Positions 11,640 through 23,799 are shown, counted from the stretch's first letter. The stretch is 64,000 nucleotides of DNA from Pollenia angustigena (GCA_930367215.1 OV884058.1:199782208-199846207), one strand, 5' to 3'. Numbers and translations: made by a program. The notes: a model not told the origin generated them from the letters alone.

Positions 11640-12480
11640 GAGACATACGGAGACTTAAGCCAAGCCCTTCGAAGACAGAGGTATGCTGCTTTAATTTTCC
11701 TCATAGAGATGCTAATAGGAAACTTACAATACGCTTCAATTATACCACCCTTTCACACAATTTTTATCCAAAATATCTGGACATATGTTACTGCGTTTAA
11801 AAACCTGCAATGGCATTAGTCTATTTGACTGCCGAATACGGAGCTTTATTCAGGTAGAACAACCACCACGTCAAAAAAAAAAAAAAAAAAAAATACTGAA
11901 ACGCAGCTACGTAAATACCACTATGCGAATTATATACATATGTGGTCCTTAAGGCAACGACCATCGGAAACATGCCAATGATGCAAAAACTTCGTCCTCC
12001 TAACATTAAACGAAAGAAAGCGCTTCTTTGAGATGTTAAGATCAATAGAAACTCCCATATCCCACTGAGCTCTGACGTCTCCACTCATTATGAATCAAGA
12101 TTAATATATAGAAATCCTCCTCTGCTGCTAGCTAAAAAATTTCTCTCAGGGCAAAGAAGCCCCTTATTTAATCCAGACAACCGGATTACTGAATTTGATC
12201 TTCCTCGTAAACCTTGGTGTAATTTAAACCTCTTGCACTCATTCAACTGCAGAACTATAGATTCATTAACCAAGTGCGAACTTGCAAATGATGCCAGTTA
12301 CCCATGCGGCCATCGTACTCAAACGGTTGACGACATAATATATAATTGCCCAGACATTTCCAGGAAATACTGAAGCGGTCAAGAACTTTCCACCTGACGA
12401 CATATCTTGGCTGAATACACTCAACTTGTGGAATTTTTAAATGTCCAATCACCTGTATCGTGAATAAAATGTCCTTCGAA
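11640..12480 (+). pseudogene. Degenerate non-LTR RT C-terminal fragment
   Basis: The plus strand reads, through several stops and frameshifts, as the post-polymerase part of a non-LTR ORF2: PSPSKTEVCCFNFPHRDANR near 11660, a LVYLTAEYGA-like block near 11815, and near 12280-12370 CELANDASYPCGHRTQTVDD, the cysteine/histidine tail. An A-rich run at 11875-11893 interrupts it. No intact gene remains. This is a different lineage from the fragments at 9184 and 10030. Confidence 0.6.
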
Positions 12481-13290
12481 ATTTGTTCCCATAAAAATGT
12501 TTTGTGGAAAGTAAAATTTCGAGGGGAAAAGCTGTTAAATTTGTATTAACGATAGGCGTGAATATGTAACATATTCTCTGTATGTTTAAGTCCACACACT
12601 AATGGCAATTTTCTCAATGTATCGACAAACTGTCTGTTACCTAATGTCAACATAAATTTATTGGACCGATAAACTGTCCGTTAACGATTTTGTGTTTCTC
12701 AATATACCGACAAAAAACAAAGTTTTAAGCTGGCAATGCCACTCAAAATACATGTAAAAGTTGGGAGCCAGCTGATTGAATTTATCTGTACGGCAAATAA
12801 AAGGAAAATAAATAATTGGCAGATGAGTGCCGGTTAGCTTTGAGATAAAATCGAAGCAAATGAGACGTTGAGAAAACCAAATTTTTTTAATATGCAGTTT
12901 TTCGTTGGGAAAAAAGATAATCTCCTAATGAGAAAATGGCCATAAATAAATCAAATTATTTTGAATCTGTTAGGGATTTGCAAAACATAACACAGTACAA
13001 TACATAATTTTGAGACTCAATTCCGGCAATTGCACGTGCAAGTAGCCCCAAAATAAGAACTTCTGCATCATGAGTTTTGTCAAGTTGGCTGCATTAATAA
13101 TTTAATAGCCATACGATTTTTTTTTTTTTTTTTTGCTCAAGGTGGATTCTTATCACTTTTTCTATATTTTAACAAGGTTATTTCGCGATATACCGTACGG
13201 AATATCACATAAAAATAAGTTGTCCTATGTTCGTTATTTTATAACTCGAGCACCACTCAACCGATTTTCAAACGAGTACATGCGTTGGTC
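12481..13290. other. AT-rich interval with a possible decayed MITE
   Basis: ATGGCAATTTTCTCA near 12603 is echoed in inverted form by TGAGAAAATGGCCAT near 12930, and TATCGACAAAC/ATACCGACAAA blocks repeat inside. This may be an old MITE of about 340 bp. Otherwise nothing is recognised; a T-run sits at 13118-13134. Confidence 0.3.
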
Positions 13291-13297
13291 TTTTTCT

Positions 13298-13338
<41 letters not shown>

Positions 13339-13340
13339 AT
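13298..13340 (+). repeat. (CTAT)n microsatellite
   Basis: About ten uninterrupted CTAT units followed by TATATATATA. It forms the 5' edge of the Helitron-like element that follows, as is common for these elements. Confidence 0.9.
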
Positions 13341-14175
13341 ATATAAAAATGAAAAATGTTTGTATGTTTGTTTGTTTGTTTGTCGGCTTATAGACTCCGA
13401 AACTACTGAACCGATTTTCCTGAAATTTTTACAGTAACATCATGTGAGCCCTAAAAATAAAATAGGCTACTTATTTTTTCGATAGGGGCAGGGGAATTGG
13501 TACCCCCCAATGGATGCCAATATTATATATCGCATATCTTAAGAGCCGCTGCACGCATTTTGTTGAACTTTTGGTAGTGGGATCTCCTATGCCCCAAAAT
13601 TTAAATAAAATAGTAGCGGGGGAAGTGGTTCCCCCCATAGGACGCCAATGTTTAATACTTTGTAGAAGTCACTCTTATGGTATACTACTCTATTGAGAAT
13701 AAAAATAAAGCGGGAAGGCGCAGGGGGAAACACCTCCCGTAGGATGCATGTATTAAATATTGCTCAACTGAAGAAATATTAAAGGGAGGGTCTTCAAACG
13801 TGGTTAAAGCTACTATTATGGTTAACTATAAATTTCAATATAAAAATAGGCGGGGTAGACAGAGTAGAAGCAGTACACCTCATATATAGAAATATTAATA
13901 AAAGCCGCTGCACGCATTTTGTTGAACTTTTGGAAGAAGGATCTTCTGAGCGCCAAAATTCAAATAACATAGCAGCGGGAGAAGTGGTACCCCACATAGA
14001 ACGACGATGTTTAATATCTCTCATCTCAAGAACTGTTATAGTAAGAATGTTCAAACTTTGTAGAAGTCACTCTTATGGTATACAACACTTTTGAAAATAA
14101 AAATAAATATCTCTCTACTGAAGAACTATCAAAGGTGGTTAAAGTCGTGAAGCGAAGTGCAACGGGTTAAGCTAG
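13320..14175 (+). mobile_element. Probable non-autonomous Helitron
   Basis: The 5' part begins in a TC(TATC)n run and reads ATATATATAAAAATG then TTTGTATGTTTGTTTG, then CTCCGAAACTACTGAACCG. The 3' end is a GC-richer segment with GAAGCGAAGTGCAACGGG followed by TTAAGCTAG at 14175, next base T. That gives the CTAG-3'/T junction expected of Helitrons. There is no target duplication and no terminal inverted repeat, as expected for the class. An internal duplication of about 363 bp places GCCGCTGCACGCATTTTGTT at both about 13543 and 13905. No Rep/helicase ORF, so it is non-autonomous. Confidence 0.55.
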
Positions 14176-14319
14176 TCCTATATAAAATGTATTTTTTTCC
14201 ATATGAGAATTACATTTTGTCGGTATAAGGCTCTGCTTACTCGCGTCATTTGACTTATTTTGTATTGTCAAGCAACGCGGGCAGGGTAACTTTAGTTATA
14301 TTATATATATAGTATAATC

Positions 14320-15300
14320 AAAGAGCATTATCGTCAATTCTGGAGTACCGCAAGGAAACCACATTGGTCCAATTTTATTTTCACTTTTTATAAATGATCT
14401 GCCGAGTGCAAAACACAATTGTATTAAGGTTAAAAAAAATCTTTCGAAATGATCACTCTTCAACATGGCTTGGATAATTTTTATAAATGATGTAATATCA
14501 ACCTCACTTATCAAAATGCAAGCATATGCGTTTTTGAAGCAAATGGAATTCTATGGGTAACTATACTTTGGGTGACAGCCAACTTGAACTAGTTAAAGAT
14601 ATTTTGGATCTTGGTATTTAACTAAATTCAAATTTAGATTTTATAAAACACATTACGACAATGATTAACAAAGCTCGTGGAGTACTTGCTTTTATAAAGC
14701 GTTCCGATAAGGAGTTCATTTATCCTAAAATGACAAATCAGTTATACACATCTTTAGTAAGACCAATCTTCGAATATGGTTCTATGATCTGGGATCCTGA
14801 TTATAATGTTCACATAAATCGAATAGAATCTGTCCAAAAACTATTTTCATTGTCCTGCTTAGGATACTCAACTTGGAACCCTTCTCAAGCTCTTTCATCC
14901 TATTCTGTGAGAGTTGAGCGAGTTAAATATCCTTCACTGAAAAATGCTCAACATTACGTTCTTAGTTAATTTGCTTAATGGTAATGTTTGTTCTGAATAC
15001 CTGGTTAACCATGTTAAAGTTAACGTTCCTCAACGATCAACTCGCCATTTTACACCATTGAATCTTCAGGGTTTTCAAACAAACTACTCAAATTCTGATC
15101 CTTTTCGGAGAATATGCAGAGACCTTAATGGCATGAAACTATAATTTTATTGACTTTTCTTTGAATGTTAGTGTCATTAAACGTAGAATTATTTTAATTT
15201 CAAATACATAACCGGATAATATTGTTTGTAATTCAAATAGAGTCTGTAGGGATTTCAATCCATAGACTTAAAAAAATAAATCATATGTATGCTAAATAAG
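14320..15300 (+). pseudogene. Degenerate non-LTR reverse transcriptase, 3' half
   Basis: Near 14335-14410 the plus strand encodes SGVPQGNHIGPILFSLFINDLP, the conserved RT block preceding the catalytic YxDD; the YxDD itself is lost to deletion. Open frames 14661-14969 and 14944-15144 carry the downstream region (LYTSLVRPIFEYGSMIWDP and a C-terminal RRICRDLNG tail) in two frames, so at least one frameshift has occurred. The 5' part is absent. It is a separate copy from the other RT fragments in the window. Confidence 0.7.
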
Positions 15301-15493
15301 GTATACAATAAAGCGAGTCGGCCTTTTTATAAAAAAAAGCCAGTCATCCCCAAGGATGAAAGATTTGTCAATGAAGTTTCTAAAACAGGAAAACGGAATT
15401 TTTTTTGCCGCGTCCCAAAATACAGCGCTTTCTGTTTTCATATATACATACATACATAGCGCTGCCGTTTATAATCCAATCTCAGCATATATC

Positions 15494-16333
15494 GTATATG
15501 GGCATTTCCATTTTGACGTCTCGTGATATTTGTACCTTAAAATGTAAACAAATTAAATGAATAAGTCAAATTTGTAAAAAGGGTTTTTATATATACAATG
15601 TAATGAAGTAGCACTATATTCAGAAAAACAAAAATACAGTAATCGACGCTAAGGATTTGCAGGTATAAGCAAAAATATGCATTACAAAACTGAATAAGAC
15701 TGCGAATTGAGCAAGACGTTTTGTATAAAACCTTTTTTGGTAAACTTTGGACTTCCTAGTAAAAACTTCGCTTACTTTTTTAGAATGAATAGCTTCTCTC
15801 ACTCATTATTTAGTAGCTTTCTTCTTTAACTACTCCTATAACAACTTCTATAACTACTTTTTTCTGGATTTATGTAGGTAAAAAAATAATGGCATACTTT
15901 TGAATTCGTTCATTTTGGGACATCCCTTGTAAAATTCATTGCTTCTTCCATTAGAATTGTAAGTAGTTCTTTTATATTTTTCTGATTACTCAACACATTA
16001 TTTTGAGGGCGAAGTTTTTACTGGGTTATAAAGATTTATCTTTCAAGCTATCAAATTAAATAATCTTTGCTCGTTTAAAGGTACATATGTGCATTTTCAG
16101 CTAAAAGTCTACTTTTTTTAATGTAACGCCAGAATGCAAATAAGGTTGTATTTAAGGAGCATAATGTTCAGCCGTTATCCCTTTTGTTACTTAATGTAGG
16201 GCTAGTTGCGCTTTACACCAAAATATAAAAAAGTAAACTATGTATATAAAATTTTTTTTGAGAAACAATTTACATTGCTTTTGGCGTTACGTGACAAAAA
16301 GTAGACTTTTCACTGGAACTGCCCATATGTTCT
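15494..16333. mobile_element. DNA element with ATATGGGCATTTCC ends, carrying a nested MITE
   Basis: The left end ATATGGGCATTTCC (15497) pairs with a right end GGAACTGCCCATAT (about 16317-16330). It resembles the elements at 4262-5009 and 18770-19503. The 271-bp MITE at 15755-16025 is inserted in it. No intact ORF. Confidence 0.5.
15755..16025. mobile_element. Uninterrupted MITE with CCYAGTAAAAACTTCGC ends
   Basis: Inverted ends are CCTAGTAAAAACTTCGC at 15755 and GCGAAGTTTTTACTGGG ending at 16025, flanked by TT on both sides, suggesting a 2-bp target duplication. The interior aligns throughout with 46856-47115. This is the same family as the MITE that received the Polinton, and here the CTTCGC target occurs once, so this copy serves as the unoccupied paralogue of the Polinton site. 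Non-coding. Confidence 0.75.
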
Positions 16334-16339
16334 TCATTT

Positions 16340-17240
16340 GGCTTCATTTTTATTTATAACGTCTTTTAACCCGGATCCTTCCAACTAATAACCAAGTTAT
16401 TGCACATACCAAGAAAGCCTTTCTAAAACTTATTTTGTATAGCATTGAGCCCCTTTTTCTTTTCCACTTACAAGTCTCATTAAACCAGGTCGATCCCTAA
16501 ACAAAATAAAAACTTGGAATAAGTTACGCCATAGTATTAAAGGTATATCAGTGAAGTTTCTAGAAATTAAAGAATTTGTTTTGTCACGGTCCTAACTACA
16601 GAACTTTTTGTTTTTTATATAAAGCGCACCATTTAAAGTCCGATGTCATCGTTTCACATATTACTATTATGGCTTTACTATGGCTTCACTTTTCTTATGA
16701 TGATTTTTAATTCGTTATCAAATTCAAGTAACTTATGTCATCTCTGATCCTTCCCCCTAATGACCGAGATTACACAAGTGGCGTGTAAAAAAACAGAAAA
16801 AAATAACTCAAGAAAACTTTTAGCAACACAGTTTGTTAAAAATAAAATTTTGGGTCAACAAACTTTTTGTTTGATTTAATGAAAAAATTTATCAAATTTA
16901 CACTCTGCAAAATAGCGCTCAATAAAACATATTTAATAATGTAATAATTCAATATTGCTTCATATTCAATTAAAAAATATTTGAATCAAAGTGAAGACAT
17001 TGTTTTTACAACTCTTGTTCATTTTTAAATAGCTTTGATAGAGTGTTTGTAATTCTCATTCGCTTTACAGTTTTATTTGTATTAAATCTTAAGTTTTTCC
17101 AAAGTCTTTGGAAAAATGTTTTCTAATGATGTGGCTAAAGCAACCAGTGAATTGCGCATATAAACTACCTTATTGTATTTATCAAATAATACAAATTGGG
17201 AATTTAGCACATCATAATTATATGAATAAAACAAGTTAGA
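16340..17240. other. AT-rich interval with repeat debris
   Basis: A block near 16540-16640 (TATATCAGTGAAGTTTCTAGAAA and following) is related to 15360-15440 and, inverted, to about 19540-19625, so it is a dispersed repeat. No ORF with recognisable domains. No RNA gene seen. Confidence 0.4.
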
Positions 17241-17242
17241 GT

Positions 17243-18555
17243 GCTTTATTCGGCTGTGCCGAATCTTTGATACCCTCCACCGACAGTTCGAATGTTTAAG
17301 GAGTAATGTCTGTATGATGTTATTATTATCTTAAACTGTGACGATTTGTTATTAATTATGGTTTTAGGCGACTAAACTGTTTTCCGGGAGTAGGGTTTCT
17401 ATGGGCCCTAGAGTAAATTATGTACCGATCTTCACGATATTTCCCAGTATCATTTGCAGTCGTACAAAACTGTGACGAGCCACAATTTGTTATGATTGCA
17501 TTATTTTTTACGGTTTTAGGCGTACTAAACTGTTTTCCGGGAGTAGGGTTTCTATGGGCCCTAGGGTAAATTATGTACCGATCTTCACGAAATTTTCCAG
17601 TATCATTTGTAGTCCTACAAAACTGTGACGAGCCAAAATTTGTTATGATTGCATTATTTTTTACGGTTTTAGGCGTACTTAACTGTTTTCCGGTAGTAGG
17701 GTTTATATGGGGCCTTGGGTAAATTATGGACCGATCATCACGAAATTTCACAACATCATTTCTAGTCCTTTAAAACTGTGACGTACCAATTTCTGTTATG
17801 ATAGCATTCTTAATTATGGTTTTAGGTGTACTAAACTCTTTTCTGGGAGTAGGGTTTCTATGGGGACTGGGGTAAATTATGTACCGATCTTCACGAAATT
17901 TCACAGTATCATTTATAGTCCTATAAAACTGTTATGATTGCATTATTTTTTACGGTTTTAGGCGTACTTAACTGTTTTCCGGTAGTAGGGTTTATATGGG
18001 GCCTAAGGTAAATTATGGACCGATCGTCACGAAATTTCACAGTGTTATTTCTAGTCCTAAAAAACTGTGACGTACCAAATTGCTAGCGTTATTTTTTACG
18101 GGTTTAGGCGTAGCTTCACGAAATTTAACAGCGTGATTTCCAGTCAAATAAAACAAATTGTTGCAAAATCTTATCTCATTCCGTGCCTTGTTCCAGCATT
18201 TATGTTATTTTTTGTAACAAAATTATCAATTTTTTTAGGTGGTAGTTCCACATTTTGATTCATAGCTCTGGTCCTACTGAACCGATTTTGCTGGATTTCA
18301 ATCCCAAACTGCTTAGGATAACTGCAAGCAATTTGGGACCAAGTTTGTTCATTTCTTTTGAGTTTTTCGAAAGTGAGCGTGTTTTCAACAGACGGACAGA
18401 CGGAGAGACAGACGGACATGGCTAAATCGGCTTAGAATTACTCAAGGACCCAGAATATATATACTTTATGGGGTCTGAGATGAATAATAAAAAAGTTTCA
18501 CACGGAATGACAAACTTAATATACCCTCTTCACAACTAATTGTGGTGGAGGGTAT
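17243..18555. repeat. Dispersed fly-type repeat unit ending in GTGGAGGGTATA
   Basis: The unit opens with GCTGTGCCGAATCTTTGATA then CCCTCCACCG, and closes with the inverted TGTGGTGGAGGGTATATA at about 18539-18557. Near the right end it has CAGACGGACAGACGGAGAGACAGACGGACATGG and a TATATATACTTTATGGGGTC block. I recognise this combination from repeats scattered in Diptera genomes. It contains the tandem array at 17361-18110. No gene: open frames here, such as the 131-codon minus frame at 17356-17751, are created by the array. Confidence 0.55.
17361..18110 (+). repeat. Tandem array with a period of about 153 bp
   Basis: The block GTTTTAGGCG recurs at 17361, 17513, 17666, 17819, 17955 and 18101, i.e. 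spacings of 152, 153, 153, 136 and 146. Each unit carries TTCCGGGAGTAGGGTTT, a GTAAATTATGTACCGATC block and a CACGAAATTT block. The units are diverged and two of them are shortened. Confidence 0.85.
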
Positions 18556-18769
18556 ATAAAAAAAAGATTCGATAAACATTTTGTTTGATTTACTCAACAT
18601 TTCCAACAATTAATTTTAACAAATCACATAAATTATTTTGGGCAATAACTTTTTTTATTGACTCAATAAACTTGGTTGTTGACTAAAAATTTTATAATAA
18701 TACATACAAACTTTTTTATCAACACTGCAAAAATCGTCGACGCAGAAAATACAAAATGTTTTTTAATCA

Positions 18770-19503
18770 TATATGGGCATTTCCCAGCATGGTCTACCAG
18801 GATGAAAAAATAAAATGTTGATTATCATCGTCTTTTATTGTTTATTATTAGAAAAAAAGTCTATGTTCTTATTAAAGAATGGTTTCCTAGCATATCTGAG
18901 CTGTTTTACTTGAGGAAATTGGGCTGGTAACTGGAAAATTTTATAATTTTCTGGATTTTCTACTTCTAAATACATTTTTATATACTTATTTTACATGCAA
19001 AAAATATGCTATGTTTACACTCTTTCTTCATAATCTCTCCATTACAATCCATTGTAAAAGGAGTATTAAGTTTTTTTGTTAAGGAAATTTGAAGACATTT
19101 ATAGTAAAGTGCATGGTTATAATATTAAAAACACATATGGAAAAATCGTACGTTCGCGACCGGTGCATAAGCCAATTAAACAAAAACCAAGAGAGATATT
19201 TTATTTTGTAAATACTGGATGGAGACCTACACTAAAACACTTTTAAAATATATTAATCACTTTTGAATATTCCGTTCCATTTTCCAGATTTTTAGATTTC
19301 ACTACTGTCAGCCAAAGTTGACTTCTATTTTGCGTACGTTCGTGACCACATGTTTATAACTCTTATTATGAAAACTTATACTCGATGAAATCCATCTTTT
19401 GTACTAAACATAGAGCTTCCCAAATGAAAAGTTTTGTTTTCAATATTATTTGTACATTAAAAGCGTACGACCGTACGTTCGTGACCACAGGAAATGCCCA
19501 TAT
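18770..19503. mobile_element. DNA element with ATATGGGCATTTCC ends and repeated GTACGTTCGTGACC
   Basis: Left end ATATGGGCATTTCC (18771) and inverted right end GGAAATGCCCATAT (about 19490-19503). The motif CGTACGTTCGYGACC occurs at about 19148, 19333 and 19472, all in the right half and in the same orientation. No transposase ORF. Confidence 0.6.
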
Positions 19504-19629
19504 GCGATTTTCGTATTCAGATATGTAAATTATTTTTTTCTGTGTAGAAAACAAAAAGCTCTTTTTTTGGGGCGGGGCAAAAAAAAAATGTTTTCCTGTT
19601 TAGAAACTTCATTGGTATATCTTTCATTC

Positions 19630-20960
19630 TAGTGCACAACGGTATTTTCGACCCACCTTAATGTCCAACCAAATTATAAATTAAAATTCCCAGGCGTCTT
19701 TTCCCTTCTTCCATATTTCCTATTCTAATTGAATTGGAAAAGTTAAGAGAACTTTTTTTTCATAATTTGTTGATAATTTCGATATATTTTTGCTATTGCT
19801 TAACAAAACAATATCTTAATTTAAAACTTTAAACGGCAATTTCCTTATTGAATTTAAAAATTTTACATATAATTTTTATCATCTAATTTGCATTTTATTG
19901 CCAGAAATAGCACCCAGATAACTTTTTTAAAGCCTAAAATTGATTTTTAATTAAACATCATCAACAAAAAGAAATAAAACCTAATTACTTAAATACAAAA
20001 TACTCTGAAAATAAAAGGAATATATTTAAAATGTTAAACAAAGGCGAAACTAAACTTAAGTCCGTTAAAGATCAAATGAGATGCTGTTAGATTATCTATG
20101 ACGTTATTTGTTTATTTATTTAGTTACAAAAACGTTTGAAATGTTCAAAAGGAAGTGAAGCAATACAAATTTTTGTTAAATTTTAAAATAAATTTATGAA
20201 TATACATATTTTTTATTTTTAATTTTGCGGCAAATTATTGTCACACAAAAAGCAGCGGAAGTTATTGTAGAACTTAGGGTTTTTTTTAAGATTTTTATTT
20301 TTGTTGCATTAATATTTATTAGTTTTTTTTTAATTATAAAAGCAATAAAAAAAGATAACAAGACGACATGGTAAAGGGAGAGTTTTGAAATTATCGTTAG
20401 AAATAATCGAAGATATAAAACGAATTCAATGTGAGCTATTGAAAGGTAAAGTTAGAAAAAACAGCAGAAAGTCGTGTTGGAAAATAATGGTAAAAATTAA
20501 AATTACTGATATTTTGAAGTTCATTAAGTTATTTTTTAATTAAGGAATTCATTTTACAACATAAAATATAAATAATTATTTTTTTAATAATTCTTATTCT
20601 TGACTCAACACGGGCTTGAACTCAGGTCGAATTTACATGTTTTTAGAATAACTACATTCACAGCATCAGAACTCTATGCAGTTCTACTGTTCAATCAATC
20701 TGTTAACCAGTGGTCAGTGTTGCCACTTTGTGGGCAATTAACCGAATTTGGAATAATTTTTACTGTCGTGGGTAGAGCGTGGGTAATTTCTATTAGGTGC
20801 AATTCAGGGATAATTTTAAATTCTTACTTAAGATAGCCAAATAAAATCAAGATTCGATATCAGTGATGACATTTATTTCTTTTGAAATATTGTTGATAAA
20901 AAATGCACAGTCTTCTGAACCAAAGTCTCGGTTGCTTTTTAAGAAAAGACTTCAATCATT
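19630..20960. other. AT-rich interval, nothing recognised
   Basis: No long open frame, RNA gene or clear terminal repeat is visible. The open frames at 20600-20836 and 20863-21057 have no recognisable domain. Confidence 0.4.
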
Positions 20961-20967
20961 AAATATA

Positions 20968-21185
20968 CCAACAATAAACAGTGAGTTTATCTTTTCTTAC
21001 ATTCCCCTACAATGGGTTGGCTTTTTTCCGACTCGAATTGTCGTTGTAAGTGGGTAAAAAGAAAAACCAAATTAAAAAACATATCACTTCATTTTATTGT
21101 CTTCGTAAGAAAACAAAAAAAAAAAAAAAACAATTTGCCAGTTCAGGGGAATGTAAGAAAAGATAAACTCACTGTTTATTGTTGG
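20968..21185. mobile_element. Short MITE, hairpin with about 37-bp arms
   Basis: CCAACAATAAACAGTGAG at 20968 and its inverted copy CTCACTGTTTATTGTTGG ending at 21185 extend into further matching sequence (TTTATCTTTTCTTACATTCCCC and its complement). A small A-run lies in the middle. Non-coding. Confidence 0.75.
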
Positions 21186-21666
21186 TGTTTTGTTTATGCT
21201 TTGATATTGGTACAAGTAAGACTTATTCGCTTTAGGATTTTATTTGTATAATATTTTTTGCTTTTCTAAAATCTTTGGAAAAGGTTTCCTGATGAGCTGA
21301 CCTAAGCAACCAGTGAAATGCGCATAGAAGCTAGCTTTCCCTCAACAATAACTTTTCAGTGTATTTATCAAATATGAAAAATTGGGAACTTAGCACATCA
21401 TACAGAAATCTTATTAATAATAAATTTTGTATTCCCAAAAATAACTTTGACATTAAATATATATTTTCAAAAGCTCGTAAATGAATGTAGCAAGATGGAC
21501 TCTTGAAGTCCTGAACTGAAGTCTATTGAAAACAGTTATGCAAACTAAAAACTAGTCTGAGGTAAGGGATGTTTCCAATATTCCAACATATAATTAATTT
21601 TATTTTTATCTGGCAACTTTCAAATGCTTTAGTCAACAATTGAAAAACTGAATTACGAAAGTCTGT

Positions 21667-22444
21667 GTTCATACCAGTGTTCGAAAATAAACAGTACATT
21701 ATTTAACGTTCGGCTCACACACCCAGGAACGATATCTATTTTTTTAGTGAATGTGTAGACATACACAACCCTTAATACCGTTCGTAACTATTTTCATTAT
21801 ATAATGTTCGGTTCTTCGTTAAAAAACAGAACAATTGTGGTTATACTGTAGACAAACATTATATTTTAATGTTCTTTAATGTTATTTTCGTGTGTGTATT
21901 TTGTTTTTGTAAAAAACGTTTTTTCTACCAGTCAAAAGGGACGAACATTAACGAGCCGAACCGAACACATTGAAGTTTGTGGATTTTCAAAAAAACCCGA
22001 ACGGAATTAAATGTTCACATCTTTTGTTGAGTTTGCTAAAAACAGTAATATTTTTGTGTTCGAAAGATGACTAACAGGGAACTTTATTTTTTTTAATGAT
22101 TTTTTACACAAACCTTATTAGCGTTTGTGTTTTCCACAAATCTACCGAACCGAACATTAAAAAACGATATATAGTGTTTATTTTCGAACACTGGTTCATA
22201 CAACTCTTGTCTTATTGACATGATTGCTACCTTATTGGCGAGAGGGACGAGGGGAAAATAAACGAGTACACAGATGCATGTACTGTCTTTACGTTTTGCT
22301 TTTTCATTCGTTGTTTAGTTTTGTTATTGTTTTCAATATCAAAAAAGCACATGTCGTTAACATGACATGAATCATTTGAACGCCAATTCATGTTCAAAGA
22401 AGAAAAAGGAACAATCTTGTCAATAAGACATGAGCCGTATGAAC
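21667..22444. mobile_element. MITE with GTTCATAC...GTATGAAC ends, split by a hAT MITE
   Basis: The left arm GTTCATACAACTCTTGTC (resumed at 22194) pairs with GACATGAGCCGTATGAAC ending at 22444, extended by TTATTGACA / TGTCAATAA. A hAT MITE (21675-22193) inserted in the first bases, duplicating GTTCATAC. Non-coding. Confidence 0.65.
21675..22193. mobile_element. hAT MITE, 519 bp, perfect 8-bp TSD
   Basis: Ends CAGTGTTCGAAAATAAAC and GTTTATTTTCGAACACTG are inverted copies of each other. The flanks 21667-21674 and 22194-22201 are both GTTCATAC, an exact 8-bp target duplication. CAG...CTG ends with 8-bp duplications define the hAT superfamily. GTTCGG-type motifs are repeated inside. There is no transposase. 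Confidence 0.9.
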
Positions 22445-22496
22445 TCAGACTAACCGAGAAAATGTAACTTTCACCTTCAACCCATTGTTGGAAAAC

Positions 22497-22690
22497 AGGG
22501 GGCTACTCTCTATTGCAATGCGAAAAAAATATTCCTATTAAAATTTTTTTTACCTATTTTGACATTTACAATAATTTTAATCTGAGCCATCTATTTTTTG
22601 TATTCTGGCGAAAGTAATAGAGAGTACCGAATTGTCATTAAACTATCGTTTCGAAAATGATTTCGCATCACAATCGAGAGTAGCACCCCA
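22497..22690. mobile_element. Short MITE with GGGGGCTACTCTC inverted ends
   Basis: GGGGGCTACTCTCTATTG near 22498 pairs with CAATCGAGAGTAGCACCCC ending at 22690, extended by ATGCGAAA / TTTCGCAT. Non-coding. Confidence 0.65.
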
Positions 22691-23239
22691 GACCTTAACC
22701 TTTTCACCAGCCTTTAATACAAATACCATAACTAAAAAAAAAAAAATAAAACAATTGGACTGTTACGTATCTAACGCTAAAATTAAATAATTAATGTTAA
22801 GAATCGGAATTCTTTTATTTTTTTTATTATTTATAATTCTGGTTTTTACTGCATTGTTTTAAATGTAAATCATCATTAATATACTAACACCCATAAAAAA
22901 TTTAAAAACGATAAAACTTAAAACAATACCATAAATAGCCATTGTGATTTCATAAATTATACATTTTAAAAAAGGCCCTTAAAGGCGAGCAATTTGGTGT
23001 GATAATTAATTAACTGCCTTTTAAACCAGAAGTTTATTTTTTTAGAGGCCGGAAATTTCAATGTTACAAAACCGTTACGTGATTAAAATATGGGCCAGTC
23101 AAAAGTCAATGACACTGTTCTGTCATTTTAATTAAATTGTGTTTGTGTTTAAAAAGTTAGTTTTTTTCTCAATTAATTGATAGTATTGAAATTTAATGAA
23201 ACAAATAAGCTACCCATTTTTGTTTCAAAAACAACACTA

Positions 23240-23488
23240 ACAGCCATGTCACAGAGTACAATTCCGTTCGGAAACGGAATTCATTCCGTATTTTGGTGCT
23301 TCAGAAAATGACGAAAAAATGTTTCGGAATGAAACCATTTTTGTTTTCATGAACGGTATGGGAGTTGTCTGTATCTGAAAGGTCATACAACTATCAAAAT
23401 ACACTTTCAATCAACAAACAAATACATATGTTTTCTTCAATTCCGAACGGAATCATTCCGAACGGAATTGTACTCTGTGACATGGCCC
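23240..23488. mobile_element. MITE with GCCATGTCACAGAGTAC ends
   Basis: GCCATGTCACAGAGTACAAT at 23243 and ATTGTACTCTGTGACATGGC ending at 23487 are perfect inverted copies, extended by TCCGTTCGGAA / TTCCGAACGGA. TTCCGNNCGGAAT palindromes recur inside. Non-coding. Confidence 0.75.
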
Positions 23489-23625
23489 TAAGGATGGTTT
23501 TTAAATAGGATAAAAGTTTAATTAAAGCTTTGCACCTGAGTGGTTTTTCACTTCCGGCCTCGCTTTATATATTAAATACTTCCCCTGATAAAATTGAGTA
23601 ACTCATAGAAACAATAAAATCTAAC

Positions 23626-23799
23626 CCTGTTGCATAAGCAAATTTCATTGCATTTGCGTTCACACTTATAAATTTATAAAGAGTTGCTTACCAACAAAAT
23701 TGCAATTCTTCAGCTCATTAATCTAATGCAAAAATAGAGCAAACCTTGCAATTTTATATTCATTTTTTTAACCAATTGTTATCATGCAATTGCAACAGG
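23626..23799. mobile_element. Possible short MITE with CCTGTTGCA ends
   Basis: CCTGTTGCA at 23626-23634 and TGCAACAGG at 23791-23799 are inverted. Inside, several GCAATT/AATTGC and TTGCA words recur. Short ends and no clear target duplication make this tentative. Confidence 0.4.

Noticed and set aside
17356..17751. 131-codon ORF with internal peptide repeats
   Set aside because: The peptide repeat simply mirrors the 153-bp tandem DNA repeat; the other units are not open.
17361..18110. CRISPR-like array
   Set aside because: Long diverged 153-bp units without short identical repeats and unique spacers, in eukaryotic DNA.
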